64,000 bases of DNA, taken from positions 124,001-188,000 of the forward strand of contig NZ_JAJISP010000004.1 in assembly GCF_022132145.1 (NCBI RefSeq), written 5' to 3'. Of this stretch, positions 43,763 through 54,134 are shown one piece after another (position 1 is the stretch's first letter; every line of letters starts with the position of its first letter). Under the pieces are notes generated by a model. It was not told the DNA's origin. It worked only from the letters and a program-made list of their open reading frames with translations, and did no database searches. Made by a program: the position numbers and the translations under genes. Origin of the DNA: Pseudomonas sp. MMS21 TM103 (lineage in GTDB: Bacteria > Pseudomonadota > Gammaproteobacteria > Pseudomonadales > Pseudomonadaceae).

Positions 43763-45274
43763 ATGGACACTATTCATTATCTGGGCCTCGGCTTCGGCGT
43801 GGCCCTGACACCCTACAACCTGATTACGGCCTTTTGCGGCACCCTGATTGGCACCATCGTCGGTCTGCTGCCTGGTTTAGGGCCGGTCAACGGCGTCGCC
43901 CTGTTGATCCCGATTGCTTTCGCCCTCGGCCTGCCGCCGGAAACCGCCTTGATTCTGCTCGCGGCGGTCTATCTGGGCTGCGAATATGGCGGACGAATTT
44001 CCTCGATCCTGCTGAATATTCCCGGCGAAGCCTCGGCGGTGATGACGACGCTCGACGGCTACCCTTTGGCCCAGCAGGGCAAGGCCGGCATCGCCCTGTC
44101 AATTTCGGCCTGGAGTTCGTTTATCGGCGGCACCATCGCGACCATTGGCGTGGTGCTGTTCGCGCCACTGCTGGCTAAATGGGCCGTGGCCTTTGGACCG
44201 GCGGAGTACTTCGTGTTGATGGTATTCGCGATTACCTGCCTGGCCGGCATGGCCGACAACAAACCGCTGAAAACCGCCATTGCTGCATTCATCGGCCTGG
44301 CCTTGTCCTGTGTCGGCATCGATGCCAACAGCGGTGTGTACCGCTTCACCTTCGGCAGCCTGGGTTTGGCCGACGGCATTCAGTTCATCGTCCTGGTGCT
44401 CGGGTTGTTCAGCATCAGCGAAATCCTGGTACTGCTGGAAAGAACCCACCACGGCCACAAGGCGGCCAAAGCCACTGGACGCATGCTGTTCAACCTCAAG
44501 GAAGGTGCCTTCGTGTTGGCCACCAACCTGCGCTGTGGTGTGGTTGGTTTCGTCCTGGGCGTGTTGCCTGGCGCCGGGGCGACCCTGGCCAGCGCAGTGG
44601 CTTACATGTCCGAGAAGCGCATGGCGAGCAAGGACAACCAGTTCGGCAAGGGTGACCTGCGCGGCCTGGCCGCCCCGGAGACCGCCAACAGCGGCGCGGC
44701 CTGTGGTTCCATGGTGCCGATGCTGACCCTCGGCGTACCCGGCTCCGGCACCACCGCGGTGATGCTCGGCGCCCTGACGCTGTACAACATCACGCCAGGG
44801 CCGATGCTGTTTCAGAACCAGCCCGAAGTGGTCTGGGGCCTGATCGCCTCGTTGTTTGTCGCCAACGTCATGCTGCTGGTGATGAACGTGCCGATGGTAC
44901 GCATCTTTACCCGCATCCTCTCGGTACCGACCTGGGCACTGGTGCCAGCGATTGCGATCATCACCTCGATTGGTGTGTATGCGGTGCATTCGACCACCTT
45001 CGATCTGTTCCTGATGATCGGCATCGGTGTCTGCGGCTACATCCTGCGCAAGCTGGACTACTCACTGTCGGCAGTGCTGCTGGGCTTCATTCTCGGCGGC
45101 GTAATGGAAGACAACCTGCGGCGGGCGCTGTCACTGTCCAATGGCGAGTTGGGCATCCTCTGGGGAAGCCCTATTACCTTGGCCGTCTGGGCGCTGGTAG
45201 GGCTGATGCTGGCCTATCCGATCTTCCGTGCCGTACGCGCACGCAAGGGCGCAAAACTGCTAATCGCCGACTGA
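43763..45274 (+). CDS. tctA: tripartite tricarboxylate transporter large permease TctA
   Basis: A 503-residue permease with about 12 membrane segments. Signature blocks: the GLLPGLGPVNGVALLIPIAF segment near 38-57, ILLNIPGEASAVMTTLDGYP near 80, and GVLPGAGATLASAVAYM near 270. The two similar Pro-Gly-rich repeats are the substrate-gating elements of the TctA family. It imports a di- or tricarboxylate with sodium or proton coupling together with TctB and TctC. It is followed by the D-2-hydroxyacid dehydrogenase after 52 bases. Confidence 0.93.
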   Translation: MDTIHYLGLGFGVALTPYNLITAFCGTLIGTIVGLLPGLGPVNGVALLIPIAFALGLPPETALILLAAVYLGCEYGGRISSILLNIPGEASAVMTTLDGYPLAQQGKAGIALSISAWSSFIGGTIATIGVVLFAPLLAKWAVAFGPAEYFVLMVFAITCLAGMADNKPLKTAIAAFIGLALSCVGIDANSGVYRFTFGSLGLADGIQFIVLVLGLFSISEILVLLERTHHGHKAAKATGRMLFNLKEGAFVLATNLRCGVVGFVLGVLPGAGATLASAVAYMSEKRMASKDNQFGKGDLRGLAAPETANSGAACGSMVPMLTLGVPGSGTTAVMLGALTLYNITPGPMLFQNQPEVVWGLIASLFVANVMLLVMNVPMVRIFTRILSVPTWALVPAIAIITSIGVYAVHSTTFDLFLMIGIGVCGYILRKLDYSLSAVLLGFILGGVMEDNLRRALSLSNGELGILWGSPITLAVWALVGLMLAYPIFRAVRARKGAKLLIAD

Positions 45275-45299
45275 TCCCTTCCCCATCAGTGAGGACTTC

Positions 45300-45320
45300 A
45301 AGGGCGAGCCTATCGCCCTT
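45300..45320 (+). promoter_or_regulatory. perfect hairpin just before the dehydrogenase start codon
   Basis: AAGGGCGA (45300-45307) and TCGCCCTT (45313-45320) form a perfect 8-base stem with a GCCTA loop, ending six bases before the ATG at 45327. The left arm contains AAGGG, the only SD-like sequence in range, so the stem could limit translation, or it may be a weak terminator lacking a T run. Confidence 0.45.
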
Positions 45321-45326
45321 GATGCT

Positions 45327-46298
45327 ATGAGCATGCATATCGTAATTCCCGACGACTACCAGCACGTCATCCGTTCGCTCGACTGCTTCTCCCTCCTCGC
45401 CGGCCATCAGGTCAGTGTCTATCACGACGCGGCGAAGAGTCTGAATCTGCTGGCTCAGCGTTTTCGCGATGCCGATGCCCTGGTGCTGACCCGCGAACGG
45501 ACAAGCATCGGCGCGCAGTTATTAACCCAACTGCCAAAGCTCAAGTTGATCAGTCAGACCGGCAAGGCGGGCGCGCATCTCGACCTCGACGCCTGCAGTG
45601 CCCGGGGTGTTGCCGTGATGGAGGGGCGTGGCTCGCCCATCGCGCCGGCCGAACTGACCTGGGCGCTGATTCTCAATGCACGGCGGCAACTGATACCGGC
45701 GATCCAGAGCCTGTATGCGGGGCACTGGCAAACCAATCTCGGTGAGCGCCTGTATGGCCAAACCTTGGGCATCTGGGGTTACGGCCGGATAGGTCAGCGG
45801 CTGGCTCGCTATGCCCATGCCTTCGACATGTCCGTATTGGTCTGGGGTAGTGAGACCGCGAGGGACGCGGCGGCACGCGACGGGCATCGAGCCGCGGGCA
45901 GCAAGCAAGCCTTCTTCAGCGACGTCGATGTGCTGAGTCTCAATCTGCGCCTGACCGAGAGCACCCGGCATGTGGTCACCGTCGACGATCTGCTACAGAT
46001 GAAGCCCAGTGCATTGCTGGTCAACACCAGTCGCGCGGAACTGCTCGCTCCAGGCGCCCTGCTCGAGGCGTTGAGTTCCGGGCGACCCGGCTATGCGGCA
46101 CTGGATGCACTGGATGACGAGCCGATCATGGACCAGGCGCACCCGCTGCTCAATCACCCGCGAATACTTTGCACACCGCACCTGGGCTACGTCGAGAAGC
46201 ACAGCTATGAACTGTATTTCGGCGATGCGTTCGCCAACGTGCAGGCCTTCTTTCGCGGTGATCCCTGTCACCTGGTCAATCCAGCCGCCGCTCAGTAG
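45327..46298 (+). CDS. D-2-hydroxyacid dehydrogenase (PGDH-like family)
   Basis: A 323-residue NAD-dependent dehydrogenase. It has the dinucleotide motif GIWGYGRIGQRLARYAHAFD near 148-167. The active-site triad is an Arg in LLVNTSRAELL near 233, a Glu in ALDDEPIMD near 262, and a His in CTPHLGYVEKHS near 284. The family reduces or oxidises 2-oxo/2-hydroxy acids. It is the last gene of the tricarboxylate cluster, close to tctA, which suggests it acts on the imported compound or its product. Two ATGs, 45327 and 45333, are both possible starts because no strong SD sits before either. Confidence 0.85.
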   Translation: MSMHIVIPDDYQHVIRSLDCFSLLAGHQVSVYHDAAKSLNLLAQRFRDADALVLTRERTSIGAQLLTQLPKLKLISQTGKAGAHLDLDACSARGVAVMEGRGSPIAPAELTWALILNARRQLIPAIQSLYAGHWQTNLGERLYGQTLGIWGYGRIGQRLARYAHAFDMSVLVWGSETARDAAARDGHRAAGSKQAFFSDVDVLSLNLRLTESTRHVVTVDDLLQMKPSALLVNTSRAELLAPGALLEALSSGRPGYAALDALDDEPIMDQAHPLLNHPRILCTPHLGYVEKHSYELYFGDAFANVQAFFRGDPCHLVNPAAAQ

Positions 46299-46450
46299 CG
46301 ACTACCAGCCCCGGCCACGAAGTGGCGAGCGGACCATTCTGAATGGAGAGAGAGTCGATCAAACTGAGCAAGCCAGGCTGCACTGGGTCTTTGCCCTGTG
46401 TCGGCTTGATCTCATTGGTGAGAGCAGCTGGATTCGATGAGTTAGGTCGG

Positions 46451-46469
46451 ATCCCCCCCGGCTCCACCA
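46451..46469 (+). other. right attachment-like direct repeat (tRNA/tmRNA 3' end-like)
   Basis: ATCCCCCCCGGCTCCACCA differs from the copy at 37727-37743 only in having seven C instead of five. It ends in CCA and is followed within 12 bases by a strong terminator, the layout of a tRNA or tmRNA 3' end. The 150 bases upstream show no tRNA cloverleaf that I can fold. Confidence 0.6.
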
Positions 46470-46480
46470 AACAAACATCT

Positions 46481-46505
46481 AAAGACGTCCACGGACGTCT
46501 TTTTT
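46481..46505 (+). terminator. rho-independent terminator after the right attachment-like repeat
   Basis: Stem AAAGACGTCC (46481-46490) / GGACGTCTTT (46493-46502) with a two-base loop and a T run through 46505. Confidence 0.85.
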
Positions 46506-46596
46506 GTGCCTGAAATTCAGAGAATACGTGGCTTTCAGCGCCAACACCTTGGCGCCGCTTCGCCCTAGACATCTGGTCCGCGCTGGTGACTTCAGC

Positions 46597-47340
46597 TCAA
46601 CGCCTTCCTGAGCGTCGGCCGCCGAGGGCGACACCGGTGACTGGCTCAGGTGCGCAATCCTGCTCGCCTGCAAGCACCACCTGACCATTGATATCGGTTA
46701 TGCCACGCAGGCCGACGCCATAGGCGTCAAAGCCCAGCCGCAATGCATGACCGCTGTAGTCCCGCCGATCATGATGGTGACCATGAAAGGTCTTGCTCAC
46801 CTCGAGGCTGTTGGCCAACTCGTCGATCACGGAAAAACCATGAGGATGCGCACTGGGCGCCTCATGCGTCACCAGAATCTCCGCTTTCTCGCTGAAGAGC
46901 ACCGACAGGTCGCTCGGAAAAATCGTACTGCGATGCTTGCGCGGAACCCCGCCGCGCCAAAGATTGCCCGCGCCACAGTGCGCCGCGAAGTCCTTCGGCA
47001 TCAGGTAGTTCCAGGGTTCCGGCGGTATCCATACCTGCCCGCGAAAAACGCCGCCCAGCCCGGCAATCCGCACACCCCCGACCTCGGCCACACGACCATG
47101 CAGGCATTTATCGGCCAGCGCCGAGCCGAAGAGATTGTCGTAATAGAGATCGGAATCGGTGTCGTGGTTACCGTGAATGAACCAGACATCCGTCATACCC
47201 AGAATGGGCTCAAGCTCGATATCTAGCGGGCGCCGGGCTTGAATATCGCCCAACAGGACGATGGCCTCGGGATGACAGGCCATAACGGTATCGATCACAT
47301 GATCGAAACGACCATGGGGATCGCCCAGAAAAAGAATCAC
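46597..47340 (-). CDS. metallophosphoesterase (calcineurin-like)
   Basis: A 247-residue phosphoesterase. The metal ligands are visible in order: FLGDPHGRF near residue 5, LLGDIQARRP near 30, the GNHD motif (WFIHGNHDTDSD near 54), LVTHEAPSAHPHG near 158, and GHHHDRRDYSG near 190. These are the five conserved motifs of dimetal phosphoesterases. It might act on nucleotides or protein phosphate. It stands alone on the minus strand, outside the island boundary, probably part of the core chromosome. Substrate not predictable. Confidence 0.88.
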   Translation of the reverse strand: MILFLGDPHGRFDHVIDTVMACHPEAIVLLGDIQARRPLDIELEPILGMTDVWFIHGNHDTDSDLYYDNLFGSALADKCLHGRVAEVGGVRIAGLGGVFRGQVWIPPEPWNYLMPKDFAAHCGAGNLWRGGVPRKHRSTIFPSDLSVLFSEKAEILVTHEAPSAHPHGFSVIDELANSLEVSKTFHGHHHDRRDYSGHALRLGFDAYGVGLRGITDINGQVVLAGEQDCAPEPVTGVALGGRRSGRR

Positions 47341-47516
47341 CCCGCCCCCCTGCCTTGAATGATGAATTTCGCCAGCCAGTTTACAGACCTATCGTCCCAG
47401 CATCCGGGTTGCTTTTCCCGCCAGCACTACAGCTGAACAAAGGCTGCCTCGCCGCAGGATAGCCCATGCTCGGTATACCCAACCACGCTATCGATCAAAA
47501 CGCGGCAGCACGCCCC

Positions 47517-48149
47517 TTACCGGCGCAGCGCCTGGCTTTCGCGCAACATGTCGAGCCCGGTATCGACCAGCAGTTCGGCATCGTGCTGCAGCGAGAAGCT
47601 TTCCGGCACCAGCAGCCACTGGCTGAGAAGGCCATCGATGTAGGCATGCAGGCAGATCGCCGCGCGGGCGGTGTCCAAGGTCGCCGGGAGTTGCTGGCGG
47701 TGAACCGCATTACGCAGCGACTGGTCGATGCGGCCGTTGCATTCCACGCTGTCGCTTTGACGCTGCTGACGCAGGTCGCTCATCTCATCGGTGAGCTCGC
47801 AGCGGTGAAAGAGAATTTCGGTGATCCGGCGGCTTTGCGGATCCAGCGCCACGCGCTGCAACAAGGTGATCAGCAGCTGGCGCATGCAGCCCAGCGGGTC
47901 CACCTCATCCGGGCTCTCCCCCGCCTTGACCAGTTCGTCCAGCGGCTCGTGCAAGCTGTCCAGCATGGCCTGGATCAGGCCGGCCTTGTCCTTGAAATGC
48001 CAGTAGATCGCTCCGCGAGTGATGCCGGCTATGCCGGCAATTTCTGCCAGCGTGGTGCGCGAGATGCCGCGCTCATAGAAAGCCTTTTCGGCCGCCTCGA
48101 GTATCTGGCTGCGCGTCTGCTGCGCCTCCTCTTTGGTACGACGAACCAT
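47517..48149 (-). CDS. ttgR: TetR-family repressor of the efflux operon, TtgR-like
   Basis: A 210-residue TetR/AcrR-family repressor started at 48149 ([20 protein letters not shown]), the usual TtgR/ArpR N-terminus; ten extra codons upstream are not conserved. The HTH lies at about residues 28-50 ([20 protein letters not shown]). The C-terminal ligand-binding domain carries [20 protein letters not shown] near 115. It is divergent from ttgABC with the operator lying between. It should bind antibiotics or flavonoids and release from DNA, inducing efflux. Confidence 0.92.
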   Translation of the reverse strand: MVRRTKEEAQQTRSQILEAAEKAFYERGISRTTLAEIAGIAGITRGAIYWHFKDKAGLIQAMLDSLHEPLDELVKAGESPDEVDPLGCMRQLLITLLQRVALDPQSRRITEILFHRCELTDEMSDLRQQRQSDSVECNGRIDQSLRNAVHRQQLPATLDTARAAICLHAYIDGLLSQWLLVPESFSLQHDAELLVDTGLDMLRESQALRR

Positions 48150-48262
48150 GGCAGTAACCCTCAAACAGGATGGCTTCACGCAGGAAGCTATTGGCAGGCA
48201 AGGCTTTCATTGAGCCTTTGCCTGATTTTTACATTTTGTTGCTTCTGCGGATTAAAAAATCG

Positions 48263-48292
48263 CTTACAAACATTCACGAACGTAAGTATATT
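48263..48292 (+). promoter_or_regulatory. ttgR/ttgA operator and promoter
   Basis: Palindrome CTTAC (48263-48267) / GTAAG (48282-48286) in CTTACAAACATTCACGAACG, followed by TATATT (48287-48292) as the -10. From memory this closely resembles the P. putida TtgR operator (TTTACAAACAACCATGAATG then TAAGTATATTC). It lies between the divergent ttgR and ttgA genes. Confidence 0.8.
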
Positions 48293-48381
48293 GGTTAGCA
48301 GGCTACTTATCCATCTTCTCCTCCAAATCTGTCACTGGCATTTTGCTCAAGCGGCTTGCCAGGCTCCCGACCGAGGCTCAC

Positions 48382-49539
48382 ATGCGATTCAATCCGGTTT
48401 TCCCCGCGCTGGTTACTGCCACCGTTCTAACCGCTCTGCTCAGCGGCTGCCAACAGGAAGACGCGACGGCACCTGCCGCGCAGCCACCGCAAGTCGGCGT
48501 GGTTACCCTGCAACCGCAAGCCTTTACCCTGACCTCCGAACTGCCGGGGCGCACCAGCGCATACCGCATCGCCGAAGTGCGCCCCCAGGTCAACGGCATC
48601 ATTCTCAAGCGCCTGTTCACCGAGGGCCGCGAAGTCAAAGCCGGGCAGCAGCTTTACCAGATCGACCCCTCGACCTATGCAGCGACCCTGAAAAGCGCGC
48701 AGGCCTCGTTGCAGTCGAGCAAATCCCTGGCCGATCGCTACAAGCTGCTGGTCGACGAACAGGCCGTCAGCCGCCAGGAGTTCGACGAGGCGCAAGCCAA
48801 GCGATTGCAGGCGGAAGCCGTGGTGCAAAGCGCGCAGATCGACCTGCGTTACACCAAGGTACTGGCGCCTATCTCCGGGCGCATCGGCCGTTCGGCGATC
48901 ACCGAGGGCGCGCTGGTCAGCAATGGCCAGAGCAGCGCCATGGCGGTGATCCAGCAACTCGATCCGATCTATGTCGACGTCACCCAGTCATCGCTGGCAA
49001 TGCTCAAGCTGCGCCGTGAGCTGGCCAGCGGCCAGTTGCAGAAAGCCGGCGAGAATGCCGCCAGGGTCAAGCTGATCCTGGAGGATGGCAGCGAATACGC
49101 AGAACTTGGCCAGCTGGAGTTTGCCGAAGTGTCGGTCGACGAAGGCACCGGTTCGGTGACCCTGCGTGCGGTGTTCCCCAACCCGAACCACGACCTGTTG
49201 CCGGGCATGTTCGTCCACGCCCAGCTGCAGGCCGGGGTCAACCGCGAGGCGATCCTCGCCCCGCAACAAGGCGTGACCCGCGACCTGAAAGGCCAGCCCA
49301 CAGCATTGGTAGTGGGCCAGGACAACAAGGTCGAGCTGCGCGAACTCAAGGCCGACCGCACCGTCGGCAATCAATGGCTGATCAACCAAGGCCTGTACAG
49401 CGGCGATCGCCTGATCACCGAGGGCCTGCAGTTCATCAAGCCTGGCGACCAAGTCCGCGTCAGTGAGGCGAGCAATGTCCAGGTAGACAATCCGACCCTA
49501 GCCACGGCCGCCGTGAAAACTGACGGCCAGGGGGAGTAA
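48382..49539 (+). CDS. ttgA: RND efflux periplasmic adaptor, TtgA/MexA-like
   Basis: A 385-residue membrane fusion protein started at 48382 (MRFNPVFPALVTATVLTALL), giving a lipoprotein signal with the lipobox LLSGC. After the Cys comes the biotinyl-lipoyl domain, a helical hairpin around residues 95-165, a barrel (LDPIYVDVTQSS near 200), and the C-terminal membrane-proximal domain. It links the RND pump to the outer-membrane channel. First gene of the ttgABC operon, three bases before ttgB. Confidence 0.95.
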   Translation: MRFNPVFPALVTATVLTALLSGCQQEDATAPAAQPPQVGVVTLQPQAFTLTSELPGRTSAYRIAEVRPQVNGIILKRLFTEGREVKAGQQLYQIDPSTYAATLKSAQASLQSSKSLADRYKLLVDEQAVSRQEFDEAQAKRLQAEAVVQSAQIDLRYTKVLAPISGRIGRSAITEGALVSNGQSSAMAVIQQLDPIYVDVTQSSLAMLKLRRELASGQLQKAGENAARVKLILEDGSEYAELGQLEFAEVSVDEGTGSVTLRAVFPNPNHDLLPGMFVHAQLQAGVNREAILAPQQGVTRDLKGQPTALVVGQDNKVELRELKADRTVGNQWLINQGLYSGDRLITEGLQFIKPGDQVRVSEASNVQVDNPTLATAAVKTDGQGE

Positions 49540-49542
49540 CGC

Positions 49543-52500
49543 ATGTCGAAGTTCTTTATCGATCGGCCGATTTTCGCCTGGGTGATTGCCCTGGTCATCA
49601 TGCTGGTCGGCGCACTGTCGCTGCTCAAGTTGCCCATCAACCAATACCCGAGCATCGCCCCGCCGGCCATCGCCATCGCCGTGAACTACCCTGGCGCATC
49701 CGCGCAGACGGTGCAGGACACTGTGGTGCAAGTGATCGAGCAACAGCTCAACGGCATCGACAACTTGCGCTACGTCACCTCGGAAAGTAATTCCGACGGC
49801 AGCATGGCCATCACCGCCACCTTCAACCAGGGCACCAACCCGGACACCGCCCAGGTGCAGGTGCAGAATAAGCTCAACCTGGCCACCCCGCTCCTGCCGC
49901 AGGAAGTTCAGCAGCAGGGCATCCGCGTGACCAAGGCGGTGAAGAACTTCCTGATGGTGATCGGCCTGGTCTCCCAGGATGGCGGCATGAACAAGGACGA
50001 CCTGGCCAACTACATCGTCTCCAACATGCAGGACCCCATCTCGCGCACCGCTGGGGTCGGTGACTTCCAGGTGTTCGGCGCCCAGTACGCCATGCGCATC
50101 TGGCTCGACCCGGCCAAGCTGAACAACTTCCAGCTGACGCCGGTGGATGTGAAAACCGCCATCGCCGCGCAGAACGTCCAGGTGTCCTCGGGCCAGCTTG
50201 GCGGTTTGCCGGCCGTGCAAGGCCAGCAGTTGAACGCCACCATCATCGGCAAGACCCGCCTGCAGAGCGCCGAGCAATTCGACGCCATCCTGCTCAAGGT
50301 CAACCCGGATGGCTCGCAAGTGCGCCTCGGCGACGTGGCCGAGGTTAGCTTGGGCGGCGAAAACTACGGCATCAGCGCCCAGTTCAACGGCAAGCCGGCG
50401 TCTGGCCTGGCGGTCAAGCTGGCGACCGGCGCCAACGCGCTGGAAACCGCCAAGGCCCTGCGCGCCACTATTGCCGAGCTGGAGCCGTTTTTCCCGCCGG
50501 GCGTGGAAGTGGTGTTCCCGTACGACACCACCCCGGTGGTGACCGAGTCGATCTCCGGCGTGGTGCAGACCCTGATCGAAGCCATTGTCCTGGTGTTTCT
50601 GGTGATGTACCTGTTCCTGCAGAACTTGCGGGCCACGCTGATTACCACCATGACGGTACCGGTGGTGCTGCTCGGCACCTTCGGCGTGCTCGCCGCCTTC
50701 GGCTTCAGCATCAACACCCTGACCATGTTCGGCATGGTCCTGGCTATCGGCCTGCTGGTGGACGACGCCATCGTCGTGGTGGAGAACGTCGAACGGGTAA
50801 TGGCCGAAGAAGGCTTGTCGCCGAAAGAAGCCACGCGTAAATCCATGGGCCAGATTCAGGGCGCGCTGGTCGGTATCGGCCTGGTCTTGACCGCCGTGCT
50901 GCTGCCGATGGCGTTTTTCAGCGGCTCCACCGGGGTGATCTACCAGCAGTTCTCCATCACCATCGTCTCGGCCATGGTGCTGTCGGTGCTGGTCGCACTG
51001 ATTTTCACCCCGGCGCTGTGCGCGACCATGCTCAAGCCGATTAGCAAAGGCGATCACGCGCCCAAGCGCGGCTTCTTCGGCTGGTTCAATCGCAGCTTCG
51101 ACCGCGGCGTACAAGGCTACGAGCGAGGTGTCGCGAGCATGCTGCGGCACAAGCTGCCATACCTGCTGGCCTACCTGCTGATCATCGTCGGCATGGTCGT
51201 GCTGTTTACCCGCATCCCCGCCGCCTTCCTCCCGGAAGAGGATCAGGGCGTACTCTTCGCCCAGGTGCAAACGCCAGCGGGATCCACCGCAGAACGTACC
51301 CAGGTGGTAGTCGACGAGATGCGTAGCCACCTGCTCAGCGAAGAGGCGGATGCGGTCAGCTCGGTATTCACCGTCACCGGTTTCAACTTCGCCGGTCGCG
51401 GCCAGAGTTCGGGCATGGCCTTCATCATGCTCAAGCCCTGGGAGGAGCGTTCGGCGGAAAACAGCGTGTTCAACGTGGCCGAGCGCGCGCAACGCTACTT
51501 CTTCAGTTTGCGCGACGCCAAGGTGTTCGCCTTCGTGCCACCGGCGGTGCTGGAGCTGGGCAATGCCAGCGGCTTCGACGTGTTCCTCCAGGATCGCGCC
51601 GGGGTAGGCCACGAGAAGCTGATGGCCGCACGCAACCAGTTCCTCGGCATGGCCGCGCAAAGCAAGGTGCTGGCGGGCGTGCGACCGAACGGACTGAACG
51701 ATGAGCCGCAGTACCAGCTGAGCATCGACGACGAGCGGGCCAGCGCCCTCGGCGTGACCCTGGCGAACATCAACCAGACCTTGTCTATTGCCTTGGGTGG
51801 CAGCTACGTCAACGACTTCATCGACCGCGGTCGGGTGAAGAAGGTCTACATTCAGGGTCAGTCCAGCTCGCGGATGAGCCCGGAAGATCTGGACAAGTGG
51901 TACGTGCGCAACGACAGCGGCGAGATGGTGCCCTTCTCGGCCTTCGCCAGCGGCGAGTGGATCTACGGCGCGCCCAAACTGACCCGTTACAACGGCGTCG
52001 CGGCGGTGGAAATCCTCGGCACCCCGGCACCCGGTTACAGCTCAGGGGATGCCATGGCCGAAGTCGAAGCGCTGGCGCAGAAACTGCCGGCGGGCATTGG
52101 CTTTTCCTGGACCGGGCTGTCCTACGAGGAACGTATGTCCGGCTCGCAAGCGCCGGCCCTGTATGCGCTCTCGCTGCTGATGGTGTTCCTCTGCCTGGCG
52201 GCCCTGTATGAAAGCTGGTCGATCCCGATTGCAGTGATGCTGGTGGTGCCGCTGGGCGTCATCGGCGCCCTCGCGGCCACCAGCCTGCGCGGGCTGTCCA
52301 ATGATGTGTATTTCCAGGTCGGCCTGCTCACGACCATTGGCCTGGCGGCGAAGAACGCCATCCTGATCGTCGAGTTCGCCAAGGAACTGCACGACCAAGG
52401 GCGCAGCTTGACCGACGCGGCGATCGAAGCCTGCCGCATGCGCTTGCGCCCCATCATCATGACCTCGCTGGCGTTCGGCCTCGGCGTGGTGCCGCTGGCG

Positions 52501-52674
52501 ATTTCCAGCGGTGCCGGCTCGGGCAGCCAGCACGCCATCGGTACCGGGGTACTCGGCGGCATGACCAGCGCCACCATCCTGGCGATCTTCTGGGTTCCGC
52601 TGTTCTTCGTCAGCGTCTCATCACTGTTCCAGCGCAAGCAGCGCACCACACTCGTCGAGGAGGCGGCCCAATGA
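49543..52674 (+). CDS. ttgB: RND efflux inner-membrane pump, TtgB/MexB-like
   Basis: A 1043-residue HAE1-type RND transporter with 12 membrane segments and two large periplasmic loops. The proton-relay Asp pair is in [18 protein letters not shown] near residue 407. Other markers: [20 protein letters not shown] at the N-terminus, [20 protein letters not shown] near 35, and [20 protein letters not shown] near 935. It extrudes hydrophobic drugs and solvents. The length and the TtgR operator make a ttgABC/mexAB-oprM assignment safe. Its stop overlaps the ttgC start by four bases. Confidence 0.96.
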   Translation: MSKFFIDRPIFAWVIALVIMLVGALSLLKLPINQYPSIAPPAIAIAVNYPGASAQTVQDTVVQVIEQQLNGIDNLRYVTSESNSDGSMAITATFNQGTNPDTAQVQVQNKLNLATPLLPQEVQQQGIRVTKAVKNFLMVIGLVSQDGGMNKDDLANYIVSNMQDPISRTAGVGDFQVFGAQYAMRIWLDPAKLNNFQLTPVDVKTAIAAQNVQVSSGQLGGLPAVQGQQLNATIIGKTRLQSAEQFDAILLKVNPDGSQVRLGDVAEVSLGGENYGISAQFNGKPASGLAVKLATGANALETAKALRATIAELEPFFPPGVEVVFPYDTTPVVTESISGVVQTLIEAIVLVFLVMYLFLQNLRATLITTMTVPVVLLGTFGVLAAFGFSINTLTMFGMVLAIGLLVDDAIVVVENVERVMAEEGLSPKEATRKSMGQIQGALVGIGLVLTAVLLPMAFFSGSTGVIYQQFSITIVSAMVLSVLVALIFTPALCATMLKPISKGDHAPKRGFFGWFNRSFDRGVQGYERGVASMLRHKLPYLLAYLLIIVGMVVLFTRIPAAFLPEEDQGVLFAQVQTPAGSTAERTQVVVDEMRSHLLSEEADAVSSVFTVTGFNFAGRGQSSGMAFIMLKPWEERSAENSVFNVAERAQRYFFSLRDAKVFAFVPPAVLELGNASGFDVFLQDRAGVGHEKLMAARNQFLGMAAQSKVLAGVRPNGLNDEPQYQLSIDDERASALGVTLANINQTLSIALGGSYVNDFIDRGRVKKVYIQGQSSSRMSPEDLDKWYVRNDSGEMVPFSAFASGEWIYGAPKLTRYNGVAAVEILGTPAPGYSSGDAMAEVEALAQKLPAGIGFSWTGLSYEERMSGSQAPALYALSLLMVFLCLAALYESWSIPIAVMLVVPLGVIGALAATSLRGLSNDVYFQVGLLTTIGLAAKNAILIVEFAKELHDQGRSLTDAAIEACRMRLRPIIMTSLAFGLGVVPLAISSGAGSGSQHAIGTGVLGGMTSATILAIFWVPLFFVSVSSLFQRKQRTTLVEEAAQ

Positions 52675-54122
52675 ACAAGTCCCTGGCCTGCATCGCAGTC
52701 GCCACCCTGCTGCTCAGTGGCTGCTCGCTGATACCCGATTACCAGCAACCGCCGGCGCCGGTGGCCGCCCAGTGGCCGCAAGGCCAGGCCTACTCGGCAA
52801 CCGAGGCGGCCGACATCGCCGCCGCCGAACAAGGCTGGCGCCAGTTCTTCCGTGACCCGGCCTTGCAGCGGCTGATCGAAAGCGCTCTGGTGAATAACCG
52901 CGACTTGCGCATCGCCGCCTTGAATATCGAGGCCTACCGCGCGCAATACCGCATCCAGCGCGCCGACTTGCTGCCTGCGGTTAGCGCAGATGGCAGCGGC
53001 AGCCGGCAACGCCTGCCGGCGGACGTTGGGCAAACCGGGCAGGCGGGGATCAGCAGCCAGTACTCGGCGACCCTCGGCGTCAGCGCCTATGAACTGGACC
53101 TGTTCGGTCGCGTGCGCAGCCTCAGCCAGCAGGCCTTGGAAACCTACCTGTCCAGCGAGCAAGCGCGCCGCTCCACGCAGATCAGCCTGGTCGCCAGTGT
53201 CGCCAATGCCTACCTGACCTGGCAGGCCGATCAGGCCCTGCTGGGGCTGACGCAAGACACCCTCACGGCCTTCGAGCAAAGCCACCGGCTGACCGTGCGC
53301 AGTAACGCGATCGGCGTGGCTTCGGCGCTCGATTTGAGCCAGTCGCGCACCTCGGTCGAAGGGGCCAGGGTCAAGCTGGCGCAATACCAGCGCCTGGTCG
53401 CGCAAGACCGCAACGGCCTGACGTTGCTCCTGGGCAGCGGCCTGCCGGCGGATCTGCCAGCCAGCCAGGCGCTCGACGCCGAGCTGCTCAGCCAGGTGCC
53501 GGCCGGCCTGCCGTCGGACCTGCTGCAACGGCGCCCGGACATTCTCGAAGCCGAGCACCTGCTCAAGGCCGCCAACGCCAACATCGGCGCGGCGCGGGCG
53601 GCGTTCTTCCCGCGCATCAGCCTGACCGCCAATGCCGGCAGCCTCAGCCCGGACCTCTCCGGGCTATTGGGCGGTGGCTCGGGCACCTGGTTATTCCAGC
53701 CGCAGATCAGCCTGCCAATCTTCAATGCGGGCAGCCTGCGGGCCAGCCTGGATTACACGAAGATCCAGAAAGACATCGGCGTGGCCCGCTACGAGAAGTC
53801 CATTCAGACCGCCTTCCAGGAGGTGGCCGACGGCCTGGCGGCACGCCAGACCTACCAGCGGCAACTTCAGGCCCAGCGCGATCTGGTCGACGCCAACCAG
53901 GACTACTACCGCCTGGCCGAGCGCCGCTACCGCGTCGGCATCGACAGCCACCTGAGCTTCCTCGATGCCCAGCGCTCGCTGTTCAGCGCGCAACAGACGC
54001 TGATCAGCGCTCGGCTGGCGCAGCTGAGCAGCGAAGTGAACCTGTACAAGGCGCTCGGCGGTGGCTGGCGCGAACGCACCGGCCAGGCCGCAGGCGCGGC
54101 AGAGGCGCCAGCGGAGGGTTGA
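52671..54122 (+). CDS. ttgC: RND efflux outer-membrane channel, TtgC/OprM-like
   Basis: A 483-residue outer-membrane efflux protein. A lipoprotein signal ([20 protein letters not shown], lipid Cys near 18) is followed by the two OEP repeats of the TolC fold, with [13 protein letters not shown] near 145 and the mirrored [20 protein letters not shown] near 285. It completes the tripartite pump. A long imperfect hairpin lies 13 bases after the stop. Confidence 0.95.
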   Translation: MNKSLACIAVATLLLSGCSLIPDYQQPPAPVAAQWPQGQAYSATEAADIAAAEQGWRQFFRDPALQRLIESALVNNRDLRIAALNIEAYRAQYRIQRADLLPAVSADGSGSRQRLPADVGQTGQAGISSQYSATLGVSAYELDLFGRVRSLSQQALETYLSSEQARRSTQISLVASVANAYLTWQADQALLGLTQDTLTAFEQSHRLTVRSNAIGVASALDLSQSRTSVEGARVKLAQYQRLVAQDRNGLTLLLGSGLPADLPASQALDAELLSQVPAGLPSDLLQRRPDILEAEHLLKAANANIGAARAAFFPRISLTANAGSLSPDLSGLLGGGSGTWLFQPQISLPIFNAGSLRASLDYTKIQKDIGVARYEKSIQTAFQEVADGLAARQTYQRQLQAQRDLVDANQDYYRLAERRYRVGIDSHLSFLDAQRSLFSAQQTLISARLAQLSSEVNLYKALGGGWRERTGQAAGAAEAPAEG

Positions 54123-54134
54123 GGCTCATTCGCT

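Noticed and set aside
46300..46470. An intact tRNA or tmRNA gene ending in CCGGCTCCACCA
   Set aside because: I could not fold acceptor, D, anticodon and T arms in the preceding bases. Only the 3' end and a terminator are present, so it is listed as an attachment-like repeat.
49498..51660. A 720-codon minus-strand frame opposite ttgB
   Set aside because: A shadow frame with His/Asp/Gln-rich nonsense translation. The plus-strand gene is a full RND pump with the expected Asp pair.
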